Part shown: one piece after another, positions 41,606-51,755 of the stretch
How positions within the stretch are numbered: position 1 is the stretch's first letter
How the letters are laid out: each line of letters opens with the position of its first letter
Origin: Marvania coccoides
Lineage: Eukaryota; Chlorophyta; Trebouxiophyceae; Chlorellales; Chlorellaceae
Assembly (NCBI GenBank): GCA_963854735.1
Contig: OY978102.1
Span: 1,426,001 to 1,490,000, forward strand
Reading direction: 5' to 3'
Length of the DNA: 64,000 bases
The notes under the pieces: generated by a model
Told to the model about the DNA's origin: nothing
What the model saw: the letters and a program-made list of their open reading frames with translations, nothing else
The model's database searches: none
Made by a program: the position numbers and the translations under genes

Positions 41606-42664
41606 AGTACTTGATGGTGGCAGTCGAACACTACGTGATGAAGAACCACAGTGAAGGTCCTTCGAAATACAATAATAAATGATAGAATAGCATAGCTGAC
41701 TGCGGCAAGAGGCAATCGCGTAGAATACGGAGCTACACAAATTAAGGGCGATCGAATACATGATCCCGGACCATTGCCAGCAGTCCTTTGGTTCTGCTCT
41801 TTCCCCTCTCTTTTTTGCCGCGTACTCCTCGGCAGGCGTATGTACTTTGTCACTCGTTGAACTAAATGTGCTTGCGCATCAACGTATTTTTTCTTCTGGG
41901 CTTGCGTCAATTTGATTTGCGTGGGAGGAAAGAAAGGCCATATCACGGAAATTATATGTGGAATGAGAGAAAAGTGAGAGAGTCGCGACTTTCCGGGGAG
42001 CCTGATCACCCTATATATAACCTAAAACCTTAATACGGCTTTGCAGAACTTTATGAAATTGGGGCACCTGTGTGAGATTGGCTTCGCCCTGACATGAAAG
42101 CCTCAATGCAAGGGCACCAAAATTAATGCGTGTGGAAATTTGAAGCGTATGGGCGAAGGCAAAGGCAGCGGCGCGTTCGGCTTGAAGATTTTGCATACCC
42201 AACCAAAAATTCAAACCACCTCATCGTCTGCGGACTGAAAAGGGGCTGCAGCGCCGCTTAATCAGTTCTGTGTATATAACACATCTGGATTGGGGGCGCC
42301 ATGGCCACTCCTCACGAGAGACGAGGAGCGTGAATGGTTTGGAGCAGGTCAAAAGGAGCGATCTTACAAACTTTTGCACGAAAATCGGCGGAAGGAGGCT
42401 TTATTCAGAGATCCATGGTGCCAAATGATGTGTATGTGGACTCAACGGAGCCGGACAACTACAAAAAATGGGACGCAGATTTCGAGATGGCCGATTTAAG
42501 TGCGAAAGAACCACTGCTAAATGCATACAAGGCATAAAAGTGAGCATCAATATATGGGAGAACGATATGTGCAAAGGCTGCATTTAACGCACATAAGGTG
42601 CAGCTAGAATTTGCCCCAGTCTGATCGAGTAGATTGAACAGTGCGACGTGCATTGACAGCAGTA
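41606..42664. other. Intergenic with one small ORF
   Basis: Mostly AT-rich. An ORF at 42334-42537 (+) ends in VYVDSTEPDNYKKWDADFEM and LSAKEPLLNAYKA. It looks protein-like, but the start is unclear and an upstream exon could not be placed. The region 41620-42280 holds nothing recognisable. Confidence 0.35.
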
Positions 42665-42830
42665 GCTGCGACACGGCCGCTGCCTCATCATATATAGATA
42701 TAGTTCTGAAGAATGTTTTGAGCCATGATAATTGAATTTACATGCAGAATTCGCAACAGGAGGAGTCATTTTTTGCGCGCCTCGCTGGGATCGGCCAAAA
42801 TTGGCCTCGCTGGCAGTTATAATAGCTTTG
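42665..42830 (+). repeat. ~140-bp dispersed repeat, copy b
   Basis: Begins TGCCTCATCATATATAGATA and ends TGGCAGTTATAATAG, with the same core as copies a and c. A truncated copy of the right end (GGCCTAGCTGGCAGTTATAA) is at 43110-43150. Confidence 0.8.
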
Positions 42831-43729
42831 AGCACATTAAACAAACACAACATGTATTTTATACTACTTACGATGCCTGCAGGCGCCGAGAACTTGGAGC
42901 TGGCCCCCTACCAATCGAGCAGTGGGCGTGTGCCGCGGTCAGCGTCGAAGAACCTGAGGGGAATCGTACAGGCGGAGAAGGGGGGGACGTGAGGGCGGGG
43001 GACGCTGCTGGGGCACTACAAGACTTGGTGCGGGTGCGCGAGGGGCCGCCGGGCTACCGGCGGCGAGCCAGCCAGCGCCCGGCAGCGGGCCCGGGCGGGT
43101 GAACTCGGCTGAGGATTGGCCTAGCTGGCAGTTATAATAGATCGAGCATATTGAGCTGGTCACTCAAAGTAGAGCTGGGCTCCTTTATACAAACTATTAC
43201 AGTTTAGGTTAAGGGTGCTGCATGCTGTTCGACCACCTCCCGTGCAGCATGGCCCTCAGATTCGGAGTACATTCTGGACCAGGAACCCGTTCCTCGCGTG
43301 TGAACGGCGCAGAGGAGAATGCGCCCCCCACTTTCTAAGCATCTGAGAAACCCTGTTTGTCGGTGCCCATCTATGTTGTTTTCTCTTTGATTCTTGGCCA
43401 ATGGTTGGAGCACTTTGGTGCATAGAGAATAACATAGACGTTGGAACCAGCGAACAACGTACCACTCCCGGGGCCACGACTCTACATCGGCTGGGGCTCG
43501 ATAAAATATTCCGGCGAGAAAAAATGACATGCAGGAGCAACACATACAATTTAGCCCGTGTCCTGTGTGATAAAATCATTCCAGGAATAGCGTCCAACAA
43601 ATGGAAGCGTTGCGAAGGTGCAAAGGATTGAAACGTAAACAGAATGCAAGGGGTCTTCTGGGTGATGGGTGGGTGTTAGTTAGTTCCAGGTTCTTGTTTT
43701 GGGTGGGAGAAAGAAAAAAATCTCGATTT
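42831..43729. other. Intergenic between repeats and subtilase
   Basis: Contains a GC-rich stretch (42880-43105) with no domain, the partial repeat copy at 43110-43150, and AT-rich DNA up to the subtilase stop. No gene supported. Confidence 0.4.
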
Positions 43730-45814
43730 TCATACTTTGACAAGCTTGAACTGCTTGGACTTGCCGCTGGCGCTGGCGCTCCAGAAGAATTTGTCACACG
43801 TGGATGCCGTTGAGAGGTAAGGAGTCCCTGCATGGGCCTGTGCCATCAAATTGACAATGGTGCAGCTGTTGGAAGACGCCGGAATCACCTTGAAGCGCCC
43901 AGTTGCGTCCCCCACAGTGGGCTGGGATTTAGCGGCGACGCCCGGTGACGCTAACGTGATCTTTCGGCACACTCTCAGGGACTTAATGGCGGTAAATGTA
44001 CGGGCTTTGGCGGCAATGGCCCACTTTGTGCGGATGCCTGGCGCAGAGGCCATCGTCCCCAGCAGCACCCTGGTGATGTTGCATTGTGTGGAGGTGGAGA
44101 GGTACTTTCCCGGGCAGGCCACTGACTCGAGGCGGTATTGGCCGTTGTACGCGCACGCTGTGAGGGAAGCGGCCTTGACCGCTTTGAACGCGCTCAGAAT
44201 TCCGCCGCTGGACACAAGGCCAACGAGCCCGGCGCTTGCGTCGACGTTTGTGAGGATGATGTCCCGCACCTGGGTTACGGTGAGAGCAGGGTTGACGGCC
44301 CAGATCATCGCCGCGACTCCGGCTACTTGGGGCGCGGCCATGGAAGTCCCGTCGTAATATGCATAGCAGCGAGCCAATGCGCTGCCGTAACAATCGCCGT
44401 AACCAGGAACGGTGGGACCATTGACGCCAGGAACGGTGGAAACGATGCTCTCTCCAGGGGCGCCAATGTGGGTGGTGGTTGCGCCGTAGGCGGAAAAATA
44501 TGCCAACGTTTTGTACTCGGTGGTAGCAGCGACGGCGATCATTCCAGGAAGGTTGTACCTGAATGATGGAAAGGTCTCGACATCAGATTCAAACATAACG
44601 CGCATACCTAGCCAGGTTAAATAATAGCATAGACACAAGAGCAACCCACTTCGCGGGGTAGTTACTGGTAGCAACGTCGTTGTTGGCGCCGTTGTTTCCT
44701 GCCGCAACGACGAACAGGCTGCCTCTGGCGACGGATCGGTTGATGGCGGCAACGAGCAGCGAGCTGCTCGCACTGCCTGCCCAGCTGTTGGACAAGATCT
44801 TGGCAGCGCCAGTGGTGGAGCACCAGTCGATGCTGCGCGAGAGCAAAAAACGCGAGAGCAAAAAAATGTTAGACAATACGTGTATACCACGGTAGATTGG
44901 GAATTCACACGGCGCGGTTGGATTCGTTCAATATACAACTCACCACTCGATGGCGTCAGAGGTCGATCCAGAGCCGGTAGGACCGAGGAATTTGCACGGG
45001 ATTATTGTCACATGTTGGTTCAGGCCCGCAATGCCAATCGAGTTGTCGGATGTCGCGCCAATCACGCCGCTGCAGTGCGTGCCATGTCCATCGCCGTCCA
45101 CTAAGAAAAAATGATGGAGAGAGGACGAGTGAAGAGAAGGGGAGGAAAGGCTGCCGAGAAAAGCTGATCGTCAGGGTTATAATTGCAGATCTCTCGCAGG
45201 GCGTACCTGTATCTCCAGCAACATCTTTGATGGCGTCATAACCAGCGACAACGTTGGCGGTCAAGTCCTCGTGGGTGCGCTGTATGCCAGAGTCGATGAC
45301 GCACACACGCACGTTCTTGGAGCCAGTGGTGATGTCCCAGGCTGCCTTTGCGTTCATATGGCCGGCTGTCAGCGCCCATTGATAGCCAATGTCAAAATAA
45401 GGGTCGTTGACGTTGGCCAGCGCATTCACGATGTAGTCTGGCTCTGCGACCTCGACGTTCGGGTCATTTTTGAAGCGCCTCAGTGCTTCAGTGACGGTCT
45501 CATTTGAGCGCCGGTCTTCGCGATACAGGCGCGGGCCCCTGAGCTTCTTGCTTCCTTTACGCCCAGGCTCTGGCTCCTTGCCCTGCTTGTATTTTACCAG
45601 AAGCCTAGTAGGCTGCTGCTCCACTTCTGGTAGCTTGACATTTCTGGCCAAACTCGTACAGGCCTGCGTGTGTACGAAAAAAGGGCGTTAATCCATCCGA
45701 ATTTGTTACATTATCGCCCGACAAGGGCCGTGTCCCTGAAAGTGAGATTTTTAGTGTTCTTACCTGAATAGAAATGACAATCAGCAAAAGCTGCACACAC
45801 CACCGAACACGCAT
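43730..45814 (-). CDS. Secreted subtilisin-like serine protease (S8, proteinase K-like) with C-terminal accessory domain
   Basis: Exons 45764-45814, 45207-45663, 44944-45100, 44650-44832 and 43730-44558 join in frame to 558 aa. Exon 1 is a signal peptide (MRVRWCVQLLLIVISIQ). Exon 2 holds an inhibitor I9-like propeptide (TRLLVKYKQG ... PNVEVAEPDYIV). The triad is complete: Asp in VRVCVIDSGIQ, His in DGDGHGTHCSGVIGA, Ser in YDGTSMAAPQVAG. The oxyanion Asn is in ILSNSWAG. After the peptidase, about 140 residues starting CAYNGQYRLESVACPGKYLS form an extra domain, similar to the C-terminus of the PLA2-like protein at 56186-57489. Exon 4 ends inside AAG|TAC; a longer read-through exon would break the YNLPGMIAVAATT strand. 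An extracellular protease is likely. Confidence 0.88.
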
Positions 45815-45937
45815 GATTTCGGTGAAAATTGGGTTATCAGTGGCACTCCTAATGCACTCCTGATGTTTGTCCGAAGATTGAAGACCCCGTTTCAACAACA
45901 ACAAATAAAAATTTCGGGCTCTTTACAGCTGAGCTGT

Positions 45938-46007
45938 TAGCGCACGTATATAGAGGGGAAACCAGGCATCATCGCAACCTCTTGGCGCGTTCGTATATTA
46001 GGCGATC
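45938..46007 (+). repeat. ~70-bp direct repeat, copy 1
   Basis: TAGCGCACGTATATAGAGGG through GGCGAT. A second copy, with a few indels, lies at 46239-46305. Both are upstream of the subtilase start. Confidence 0.75.
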
Positions 46008-46238
46008 ACGAACGTCGGAAGAACGTTAAAAGAAAAGAGCCCCCCTCTGTTTCAATCGTCATCGGCCAAACCACGTCCATAAGGTGCCCAGGTGTACATG
46101 AAATCGCCGATCCGCGCTGGTTCGCATCAACCTCTCACGGATTTGTTGTGGCCAGCATACTTTTTTCATTGCGAAGTGCAAACGGCAAAGTGCGAACGCC
46201 AGACAAATGGTGCGTTCACGCCGTGCCCTTCATGTTTA

Positions 46239-46305
46239 TAGCGCACGTATGATAGAGGGGAAACCAGGCGTCGCAACCTCTTGGCGCGTTAGTATATTGG
46301 GCGAT
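46239..46305 (+). repeat. ~70-bp direct repeat, copy 2
   Basis: Same unit as 45938-46007. It shares AGAGGGGAAACCAGGC and CGCAACCTCTTGGCGCGTT. Confidence 0.75.
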
Positions 46306-47064
46306 TATATTATACATAACATAACATAGCATATACTCGATTTTAAGCCTCTCCTACAACAAGCATATTTGCATATAGGCGCTCCTACACAACAAGCATT
46401 TAAGCAGAAACAATTATATTTCATCTAATGCAACCCGCGCGAAACCAAATTTTAACGCACCCCAAGCATATACATCTAACCATAACCTTTCCCCCTTCAT
46501 TTACATCCCATAACCAACCCATTCCCCGACTTAACATTAGATCATAGAAACTCCAACCGCGAATCTTCTTTAATCTCGTCCATTTTTTTTTTATCTCCCA
46601 TCAGTCATTCACCCTATATTGTGTTTTCCCTCCTTCCTTCCTACCTTTCGATTGTTCTTGTTTGATCTCCGTCATCTAGAAAAATGTTTCGATTAGCAGT
46701 ACTCTCACCCTCATCTTCCCGTACCGTCATCAACACCTTGGGCAACAATGAGAAACATACTGATGCGCACAGCAAACTCCGTCGTGAACACTCTCTTAGT
46801 ATCCCTACTTTGCCCGAGCTTCCATTTGGGAAGCAGATATGCATTTACAATCGCTCAATTTGTTATGCAGCGGCGCTCGTGGCTCATTACAGCAGGTGTC
46901 CCCATCAAAATCACCGGCCGCATCCGAACCACGGCCTGCGGCAAGCATCTTCTTGGTGTTGCCTTCCCCATCCCACGCTCTGAGTGGGACGGGACGGCCA
47001 ACGCGCTTCCCTCCGGACCGCCGGTGATTGGTGTAGCTGTCAAACAACGCATGTACAAGTCAGC
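46306..47064. other. Intergenic, no supported gene
   Basis: AT-rich, then a C/T-rich stretch (46440-46680). ORFs at 46684-47083 are open but show no recognisable domain. Confidence 0.35.
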
Positions 47065-47087
47065 TTTAGGGTTTTGGGTTTAGGGTT
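47065..47087 (+). repeat. Short telomere-like motif (TTTAGGG-type)
   Basis: TTTAGGGTTTTGGGTTTAGG: two TTTAGGG units flanking one degenerate unit. TTTAGGG is the telomere repeat of plants and many green algae. It is too short to call a former telomere. Confidence 0.5.
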
Positions 47088-47119
47088 CGACCGCTTGCCC
47101 ATGGCCATACCCATCACTT

Positions 47120-47500
47120 CCGAGGAATGTCCCGCAATGCAGGTGCTGCTGCGCCTCACCCGAAAAGATGTTGGTTGTCAGGTGGAGGCACATTTGATTA
47201 ACTGTGTTAAAACGTATACAAGTAATACGCAGGTTTAATGTGAAAACATAGTCAAATTTGTCCCCGCCTGGACGATGCCCAGAGTTGGCATCATTCGTGG
47301 GATGGGTGAGACAAAAAAATGAACCAGTATTTAATGGCTGCATATTTTGAATGTATGCATCAAGGAGATTTCGAAACTGTGTTCGTATGCTGGAAACGAT
47401 CAAAATTTCGACACCAAAACCGCCCCTAAACCTTTCGGAGAGAGGGCCGAGTCCTATGTAGAGTGAAATGGTTCTTTGCAAATGAGTCGAAATCAATTTG
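47120..47500 (+). repeat. ~350-bp dispersed repeat, copy 1, with LTR-like right edge
   Basis: Matches 54480-54842 in reverse orientation, from the CCTGACAACC/GGTTGTCAGG region to GGACTCGGCCC. It then runs into TTTGCAAATGAGTCGAAATC, which resembles the sequence around the primer-binding site of the gag-only retrotransposon. It is probably an old retrotransposon derivative. Confidence 0.65.
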
Positions 47501-47952
47501 TAATAGTTTGTAAGGAGCCCAGCTCTACTTGAGTGCCCAGCTCGGCTTGCTCAAGCATTAGGATTTACAGCAAGCCGTTATATTATAGTTAATAAGCCCC
47601 CTGGTTAAGCGTTGGGGAGTGGTCTTGAAAGCATGAAAATAGAAAGAGAGAATAAGATGACGAGACAAAAGGAATGCAAAATACAGAATTAGAGCCATAG
47701 AAAGGTGTCATTAATCACTGTATTATATACAAACAAAGAGGAGCAGCTGGTGCTGCTACACAGTGTGCCTGTAAATATGGTCCCATTGATGTCCAAGGAG
47801 CTAATAAATACATATTTGCCCCCAATGCTACAGTTGTTTTGGAGTTGAAACATGAGACAGACGGGGCTGTGAATTCAGAAAATATAAGAGAACGTGCAGG
47901 AAATGACCGCCATTGCCAAGATTTGTCACCCCTGCAATTTCATTTTTGCGTT
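47501..47952. other. Intergenic downstream of the haloperoxidase-like gene
   Basis: AT-rich. Probably includes the 3' UTR of the minus-strand gene to the right and the edge of the dispersed repeat. No gene seen. Confidence 0.4.
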
Positions 47953-50421
47953 TCAGCGCTTTTCACTCAGCTGCTTCACACGGTTGAACACGGCACGTGC
48001 GACCGAGCGGCCGAGGTGCTGGCCTACGGAGTCGTCAAGCGAAGGGTGGATGCCGCCATAGATACGGCTGACACCCGACTGCGCGGCCGCCTGCTGCCAC
48101 GTATTGTAGCAGAGAACAACATCGCGGGACGGAGCATAGCCAGGCTTGTAGCCATCGTGCGAGCCGGGAACGTCGGTGATGCCAGGCACATACCGTGGGT
48201 CTGAGGGGTCATTGACCTTGGGCTCGATGGACGAGGTGCCCTCGGGGAAGAGATAGCACGGCGGCCCGCGGTAATTATCATCGCGGAAGAACAGTGTGAG
48301 AGCCTCAGCGGTCGCAGCAGAGAAGGCTGAGTGGCCGCTGACGTACCCAGGGAAGGGTGGGGTGACAAAGTCGATGCGCTGATAGGGAGACCACGTCAAC
48401 AAAGGACGCGCGCCAATTCCCATGTATGGGCCTGGAAGTCAGGATAAAGGGATATGGGTTCAGGCCGCTGGTTTGAGCAGTGGCGCGACACGCAGTTGTT
48501 GATACGTTGGCATGATGCCGCGTGCGCAGGGCAGAACCGCCTTCAGCCCGCATATGAAATGCACGAGACGAAGAGCTAAAATATATATACAAAAAAAAAA
48601 AAAAAAACGGGGTGGAAGTCCCAGCAGGCCAATCCCCAACTCACCTTTCCATGACATGACCTTGTCTTCGCCGACCATGAGTCCCATCTTCTGCAGCGCC
48701 ATTTTGGTTGCTTCGTCAGCGCACTGCAGAGCCTGAATGGGGCGCAGCGACTTCCATTGGGCCTTGGCATGCCATGCGCCCATGCCGGCGTCATGCAAGG
48801 CATTGCCAACGATGGAAAGCAGCTCGACAGACGCCGAGACGCCGAGTTTACTGTCACGGGCTGCGAGCAGCGCGATGTGGAACAGATGGCCGGGGGGAAA
48901 GGTGGAGTCGGGGCCGTCAGCCCAGTGTTCGGCAATTGTCTGAATATGACAAAAATGAGAGGATGGAGGCGAGTCGTATCAGCTACCAACTCAATGTGCA
49001 GATCCAGTTTTGAGCAGGATCGACCGTCATACCCATTTATTCTTTGAATATGACCTGCCCACTCTCCATGAAAAGAAAGATGCTCACCTTGGAAATATCG
49101 CCAAGCTTGGAGGATTCACTGGCCACGCCAGCCATATCGGCGCCGCGGCGCTGTGCAATCCTCCCGTACGGCTCCGTCAGCGACGCCGCGATGCGTTCAG
49201 TCTCGGCCACAAACGGCTTGGCCTTGGCAAACAAGAGACCCAAAAATGGTTGAGCGCACACGGAATGAACTGTAGATCCAGACACGTTGGCATGCACCAG
49301 TTTATATGGAGGAAACTCGCCGTCGGGGGATTGGGCCTGATACAAGGTGCGCACGCTGCGGTCGACGCATAACGGCTGCCAGAAATAACGGTTGGGAGAA
49401 ATTTCGTTGCAGCTGTACACACCATGGTGGGTTTCGAAAGGATACATGTTGCCCGTAAGGTTATTCAGGAGCATCGAACCCTCCACCTGAAATGCATAGG
49501 ACGCAGGCATATCGGATCCGTCGGCTCTGCGAGCTTCAAGCACCTTTCTGGCGACGGCAGCGCCCAGATGGTACGCCTGGGAGTCGGCTCGAGTGCCGAG
49601 CTGGGCCGCAACCAGACGGTCAGCATCGACAGTTTCGGTGGGGAACGTGTAGGCAACAAATTCGTGGGCAGCGCCAGCAACGATGGAGTCAAAAGGAATC
49701 GCCACATGGCGATGCCTGTAGTGTTAAAGGAGGAAAATATGGGCGTATATGTTCAGATGCAGCGGTGCTAGTCGAATGGCATGTTCACATACCCCACCAC
49801 TCCATGCACACACCAATCCACGCACAAAAAGACTAAACTATAGCACCGCAATACCTGAGCCCCAGTACCCCACAATAAACCCATTGAGTGGCCCTGCTGG
49901 CAAGATCTTAGCTCATCCACTCACCCTGACTGCATCAGATTGGTCCGAAATTTGCTGGCGTTGGCGACAGATGGCGTCCAACGAAGCTGGGGTATTGCGA
50001 CGGCGAGGGCATCGAAGATACAAGAGCCGTACACCCCAAGATGGCGGGCAACACCGGGAGGGCTTAGCGAGGGTTGATTTTTCCGGACGACAGACAACAA
50101 GAACTCGCCCCAAACGATTGGGGCCGATGAATCCAGCTGGGGCAGCTCGGGGAGCGCGGGGATGCGGGGGTAGAACGCCAGTGGGTTTTTACACCTGAGA
50201 GGGGGGAGAATCAGAACAGTTGAAAACATCGAAGATGCTCAAATTATTTAGAAGGCGATGCACATGCCGTGCTCAAACTATCGGACATCTCACCTCTGCG
50301 CACACGAAGAAGGATAATACGTCTTTTCTTGGGAGTCAGTCCCATACGCATTTGCTCTGGACTGCACAATGCAGCAGGCACTGACGAGAGCGGCCAGCAT
50401 GCGCATAGGCCTCTGAATCAT
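47953..50421 (-). CDS. Secreted vanadium-haloperoxidase/PAP2-superfamily enzyme
   Basis: Five exons (50294-50421, 49925-50194, 49088-49715, 48645-48939, 47953-48431) sum to exactly 600 codons, 599 aa. Exon 1 is a signal peptide (MLAALVSACCIVQSRANA). The three-part acid phosphatase / vanadium haloperoxidase signature is complete: KX6RP as KAQWKSLRP, PSGH-like as GYVSGHSAFSAA, and SRX5HX3D as SRIYGGIHPSLDD. The position of this triad in a ~600-aa protein, with an all-helical N-terminal half (GVYGSCIFDALAVAIPQLR), fits the haloperoxidase group better than small PAP2 lipid phosphatases. Such enzymes oxidise halides with hydrogen peroxide or hydrolyse phosphate esters; which applies here is not decidable from sequence. 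Six A/T-rich introns-to-exon borders are all GT-AG. Confidence 0.85.
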
Positions 50422-50871
50422 CTCTACAAGTTTACAGCTTGTTGCAAAGACAAAACTATTGTGAATTGACTGCGCAAGCCGTTTTACGCCGTTTGCTTCA
50501 TCGCCAAGTAGTACCCCTCTGTGCATTATATTGGGCGATCGAGGGGAGAGGGGCAAGTGTGATACCCCGATAATAAGAAGTTAAATGTTTTACAAACAAA
50601 TCAGAAGCTCGCAATTCCGATGATTCGGCCTATACGGCACCACGCTGCTGTCCATAATCTACGAATCTCTACTCTCACCCTGCCACATACTGGAGAGCGT
50701 TCAGGTGAGTTTCTTTACTTGGCGGGGGGGGGGGCTAGGCGGAGAGGCTAGGCGACGGGTTCAGTAATGCGTTTTTGCTGAATCCTTTATCGCAATTAAT
50801 TTATAAACACAAAGATATAATCATTTGACCCGGCCTGGATTGAAATAGTTAGAGTTTCGTGGCGAAATTTG

Positions 50872-51335
50872 ATGGCTGGAGCTCGCGAAGATCTTTTGCA
50901 ACGCGCAAAGGCGCTTCTCAGGGCCCGCGGCATCGATGTTTCTGACATGCGGCAAAATGTTATTGTGGCTAGGGCTCTCGAGCTGTCACCTTGCGACTTT
51001 GCGAGCAAAGGTGAGTTTTCATATATTTGCGATATCCGGTCATTCTGCGCAGCATTTTCTCACTCCATTGGTGCTTTTCAGATTTTGGCGTGGCCATTTC
51101 AAGCTCCCCGCTCAGCTTTCCCATGTTCCAGCGCACACGGGCCGGTAAGCAATCGAAAGATTATTGCATCTTATTTAAAATATATGGATTCATTGCTTCT
51201 ATCTTCTTCTCTGCAGCTGCTGAAGCAGTTCTGAATTTGAAGGAGGAAGAGAGAATTATCGAGGCGACATTTGATGCGACTATTTATCAGTTACACATCG
51301 CTGACCTGCTGGCTTGTGGCAAAGCTCTTAATGGG
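50872..51335 (+). CDS. 5' part of a gene of unknown function, probably truncated
   Basis: Three exons (50872-51010, 51082-51144, 51217-51335) join in frame (107 codons) with good GT-AG sites. The peptide begins MAGAREDLLQRAKALLRARG, continues NVIVARALELSPCDFASK and ends EERIIEATFDATIYQLHIAD. Exon 3 ends at a strong donor (GGG|GTAAGC), but no next exon can be found: minisatellite and retrotransposon sequence starts within ~130 bp. If unspliced the frame stops after nine more codons. Family not recognised. Confidence 0.55.
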
Positions 51336-51459
51336 GTAAGCCAGAGAGTTCTTATAAATTAACCATAAATTAACCTCGATTAAGTGGCTGCATGTGGTAC
51401 CAGGGCGATAGACCCACTACCGATCACTCGCAGAACGGGGGGCGCTCATATGGCGCCAA

Positions 51460-51570
51460 TCCCGTTGGCGCTATATAGGTGCCGCCAATGAAAAATGGTT
51501 GGTGCTATATTGGTGCTGTATATATGCTGTATACGTGCTGTGTAGGTGCTGTATAGGTGCTATATTGGCG
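51460..51570 (+). repeat. Minisatellite of GGTGCT(A/G)TAT-type units
   Basis: About ten degenerate 10-12-bp units such as GGTGCTATATT, GGTGCTGTATA and GTGCTGTGTAG in direct order. Confidence 0.85.
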
Positions 51571-51755
51571 TGGTCAAAAGGACGCGTTACAGCTAAATAT
51601 GCAGCAGAAACAGTTGTTATATGATAAGCATGCACTACAATACACCACTGAGGAGCCCCGCTCGCTCCTTCGCCGCCCCAGCAGCGCCGCCTGCACCGCG
51701 CCGCCCCGGTGCGCCACGCTTGGTGCCCGTCTTGGCCACGGGGTCTGTAATAGAA

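Noticed and set aside
46684..47083. ORFs of 99 and 111 aa as a gene
   Set aside because: Overlapping frames with no family resemblance; the region ends in a telomere-like repeat and a dispersed repeat.
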